Of a stretch of DNA of 64,000 bases, positions 62,114-64,000 are shown in pieces (within the stretch, counting starts at the first letter, position 1; every line of letters begins with the position of its first letter). The notes under the pieces are model-generated. The model saw nothing but the letters and a program-made list of their open reading frames with translations. It ran no database searches and was not told the origin of the DNA. Both the position numbers and the translations under genes were made by a program. The DNA is taken from the NCBI RefSeq assembly GCF_018555385.1, contig NZ_JAFEJS010000010.1:1-64000 (forward strand), given 5' to 3'. The DNA is from Bifidobacterium santillanense (GTDB taxonomy: Bacteria > Actinomycetota > Actinomycetes > Actinomycetales > Bifidobacteriaceae).

Positions 62114-62457
62114 GTGGTACTCAGGCCCTTCCCCTGCCCGAGTCCCGCAAACTCGTGGTACTCAGCACGAAATACAGCCATCCATCTGCTGAGTACCGCG
62201 ATTTCGTGGTACTCAGCGCGTTCCGGCCCGATTTTCACGCTGAGTACCACGCCCTCCGCGTGACAGGGACTTCCACGAATATTGACGCGCTGTCAAATCG
62301 TTGATATTCCAACGTTTTGACAGCACGTCAAATGCACATGAGGCACGATGCGCGTCGCGACGTGGTACTCAGCGCCATAATCGGCCAAAACATCACTGAG
62401 TACCACAGCTTCGTGGTACATCACACGATCTCGGCCGATTTCGACGTTGAGTACCAC
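62114..62457. repeat. Five 45-bp-family palindromic repeat units with inner hairpin (locus C)
   Basis: Units at 62114-62148 (35-bp short form), 62155-62199, 62206-62250, 62362-62406 and 62413-62457. Adjacent units are separated by exactly 6 bp (AAACTC, GATTTC, AGCTTC). The 111-bp interval in the middle holds a hairpin, TTGACGCGCTGTCAAA at 62283-62298 with a near-perfect partner ending near 62331, followed by ATGCACATGAGGC as at locus B. The array fills most of the 526-bp gap between the YdcF-like gene and the ABC transporter. Confidence 0.85.
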
Positions 62458-62578
62458 AACTTCGGCGAATACCCCGACATCCGGCCCACCGAAAGGCCGC
62501 CGCATGCCTCGGAGCACGCTCGGCGGACACCCTCCCAAGGCGCGGCCGGCCATTCCCGAGTCACTCCCGCACATACGA

Positions 62579-62612
62579 CGATGCCCCCGGAATCACCGAG
62601 GGCATCGAGTCG
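62579..62612 (-). terminator. ABC operon terminator
   Basis: CGATGCCCCCGG pairs with CCGAGGGCATCG (one mismatch, 5-nt loop) just beyond the ATPase stop codon. Confidence 0.65.
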
Positions 62613-62622
62613 TGGATGAGCG

Positions 62623-63849
62623 TCAGCAGGCGAGGGCCGCGACCGGGCGCGGGGCGACGACGACGTCATCGCCGACGGCGAGGCCGGCGGGCAGCTCGTT
62701 GGCGGGCAGCTGCACGGTGACCTTGAGCTGTTCGCCCTTGTTCCAGTGCTGGTACTCGCCGGTGGAGATCTCGCAGTCCACGCGCGCCACGGCGCCGAGG
62801 AAGTGGATCACCTCGACGCGCGCGTGCTCGCCGACCTTGGAGTCGGTCTCGCCGGTGCGCTTGAGCGTCAGGTTCTCCGGACGCACGAGCACGGCCACCA
62901 GATCGCCCTTCTTCGAGTTCGGCAGCAGCGGGACGCGCTGGCCGAAGACGACCGCCTCCTCGCCGTTGGAGACGCCGGGCAGACGGTTGGTCAGGCCGAT
63001 GAACGTCGCCACGTATTCGGTGGCGGGACGCTGGTAGAGGTTCTGCGGTGCGGCGATCTGCTCGATGCGGCCGTGGTTCATGACGCCGATGCGGTCGGCG
63101 ACGGCGAGCGCCTCCTCCTGATCGTGCGTGACGAACACGGTGGTGGTGCCGGTGTTGAGCTGGATGCGGCGGATCTCGTCGCGCAGCTGCACGCGCACCT
63201 TGGCGTCAAGGGCGGAGAGCGGCTCGTCGAGGAGCAGCACGCGCGGCTTGATGGCGAGCGCGCGGGCGAGGGCGACGCGCTGCTGCTGGCCGCCGGACAT
63301 CTGCTGCGTGTACTTGGTCGCCTGGTCGGCGAGGCCGACGAGCTCGAGCTGCTCCATCGCGATCTTCCGGCGCTCGTCGCGGCCGACGCCGCGCACCTCG
63401 AGGCCGAATTCGACGTTCTCGACGGCGGTCATGTGCGGGAAGAGCGAGTAGGCCTGGAACACCATGGCCATCTCGCGCTTGTTGACCGGCACGCCGGTGA
63501 CGTCCTGGCCGCCGACGAGGATGCGGCCGCCCTGGATGTCCTCGAGTCCGGCGAGGGAACGCAGCGCGGTGGACTTGCCACAGCCGGAGCCGCCGAGCAG
63601 CACGACCATCTCGCCGGGCTTGATGTCGAGGTTGAAGTCGTCGAGAGCGCGCTTGGTGGCGCCCGGATAGATCTTGACGACGTCCTGCATCTGGATGCCG
63701 CCGCCGCGCGTGGTGGAGTCCTTGAGCAGGGCCTTGGCCGCGGCGGTCACGTCCTTGGGGCGGATGCCGTCGAGCGAGGCGGTCGGGTCGTTCTTGAACG
63801 CGTCCTCGTCCGCCTTCGGGGCCGTCACATTGTGTTCTGCAAGAGACAT
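62623..63849 (-). CDS. ABC transporter ATP-binding protein (polyamine/iron/phosphonate type)
   Basis: The 408-residue ATPase has Walker A GGSGCGKST, the Q-loop MVFQAYSLFPHMT, signature MSGGQQQRVALARALA, Walker B VLLLDEPLSALD and the switch His in VTHDQEEALA. After the ATPase domain comes a TOBE-type beta domain (VLVRPENLTL, VIHFLGAVARVDCE), as in PotA, FbpC and PhnT-like importers. A 50-residue N-terminal extension precedes the domain. It is the last gene of an operon whose permease ends 7 bp upstream; the binding protein and other permease lie outside the window, so the substrate cannot be fixed. Confidence 0.88.
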   Translation of the reverse strand: MSLAEHNVTAPKADEDAFKNDPTASLDGIRPKDVTAAAKALLKDSTTRGGGIQMQDVVKIYPGATKRALDDFNLDIKPGEMVVLLGGSGCGKSTALRSLAGLEDIQGGRILVGGQDVTGVPVNKREMAMVFQAYSLFPHMTAVENVEFGLEVRGVGRDERRKIAMEQLELVGLADQATKYTQQMSGGQQQRVALARALAIKPRVLLLDEPLSALDAKVRVQLRDEIRRIQLNTGTTTVFVTHDQEEALAVADRIGVMNHGRIEQIAAPQNLYQRPATEYVATFIGLTNRLPGVSNGEEAVVFGQRVPLLPNSKKGDLVAVLVRPENLTLKRTGETDSKVGEHARVEVIHFLGAVARVDCEISTGEYQHWNKGEQLKVTVQLPANELPAGLAVGDDVVVAPRPVAALAC

Positions 63850-63855
63850 GGTGGT

Positions 63856-64000
63856 TTACTTGCCTTCCTTGGATTTGGCGACGCGTTCGGAGATCAGGTC
63901 GAGCGCGACCAGCAGCACCACGCCGAACAACAGCGCAAGCAGCGACATGGCGGTGGAGATCTGGGAGTTGGACTGGCCGAGCTGGTAGAGCGCGACCTGC
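63856..64000 (-). CDS. ABC transporter permease, C-terminal end (5' part off window)
   Basis: The last 47 codons of a permease are visible: QVALYQLGQSNSQISTAMSL, a hydrophobic segment LLALLFGVVLLVALDLI, and the polar tail SERVAKSKEGK. It resembles the final helix of a binding-protein-dependent permease. The stop lies 7 bp before the ATPase start, with AAGGAAGGCAAG doubling as ribosome binding site, so the two are one operon. Confidence 0.8.
   Translation of the reverse strand, partial: QVALYQLGQSNSQISTAMSLLALLFGVVLLVALDLISERVAKSKEGK

Noticed and set aside
62114..62457. CRISPR array
   Set aside because: Repeats are palindromic with variable centres and spacers are only 6 bp; no cas gene is present.

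Overview
The window looks like a chromosomal segment of a Bifidobacterium or a very close actinobacterial relative. The DNA is GC-rich. It carries a single 3,161-residue type I fatty acid synthase with a separate holo-ACP synthase, an actinobacterial biotin carboxylase/BCCP plus carboxyltransferase pair, BioY, an amylosucrase, a DivIVA-type coiled-coil protein, and the conserved rpsO-pnp order. Genus assignment is inference from gene content; nothing here fixes the species.

Left part (1-14.4 kb). A DivIVA-like gene runs off the left edge, followed by a pyroglutamyl-peptidase-like gene. Next is a purine-ring salvage island that reads as allantoin catabolism: allantoin/hydantoin racemase and NCS1 permease on the minus strand, a divergent RpiR regulator, an IspD-type cytidylyltransferase, then a five-gene plus-strand operon encoding a PucG-like aminotransferase, allantoate amidohydrolase, allantoinase, a formamidase-family enzyme and an AtzH-amidase fusion. 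Paired TGAAA/TTTCA inverted repeats sit in both control regions and suggest one RpiR regulon. The left border of the island carries the 3' remnant of a dicarboxylate symporter gene.

Middle (14.4-34 kb). Housekeeping and accessory genes: a YfiH/LACC1-type protein, U32 protease-like protein, LysE exporter divergent from a MocR regulator, aldo/keto reductase, LemA plus DUF2207 membrane protein, a Cys/Met PLP enzyme, pnp with a long Arg/Asp tail, rpsO, a membrane protein, tRNA-Gly(TCC), a biotin-protein ligase, and an amylosucrase preceded by two LacI-type operators.

Lipid block (33.7-49.4 kb). acpS, fas, accD and the biotin carboxylase/BCCP gene lie head to tail on the minus strand, next to bioY and a second, degenerate biotin-ligase-like gene. 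Biotin uptake, biotin attachment, malonyl-CoA formation, ACP priming and fatty acid synthesis are thus clustered.

Right part (49.5-64 kb). Amino acid permease, three tRNA genes (Val-CAC, Val-GAC, Gly-GCC), Mbeg1-like hydrolase, TetR regulator, aspA, a small MscS channel, CPBP protease, ROK kinase divergent from a GntR/HutC regulator, deoC, a YdcF-type protein, and the start of a polyamine/iron-type ABC transporter operon that runs off the right edge.

Two families of intergenic repeats stand out. One is a 28-nt-stem hairpin whose loop is conserved while the stem sequence differs between copies (four copies). The other is a 45-bp unit with 10-bp inverted ends, tandemly arranged with 6-bp spacers (ten units at three loci). 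Neither matches a repeat class I can name.
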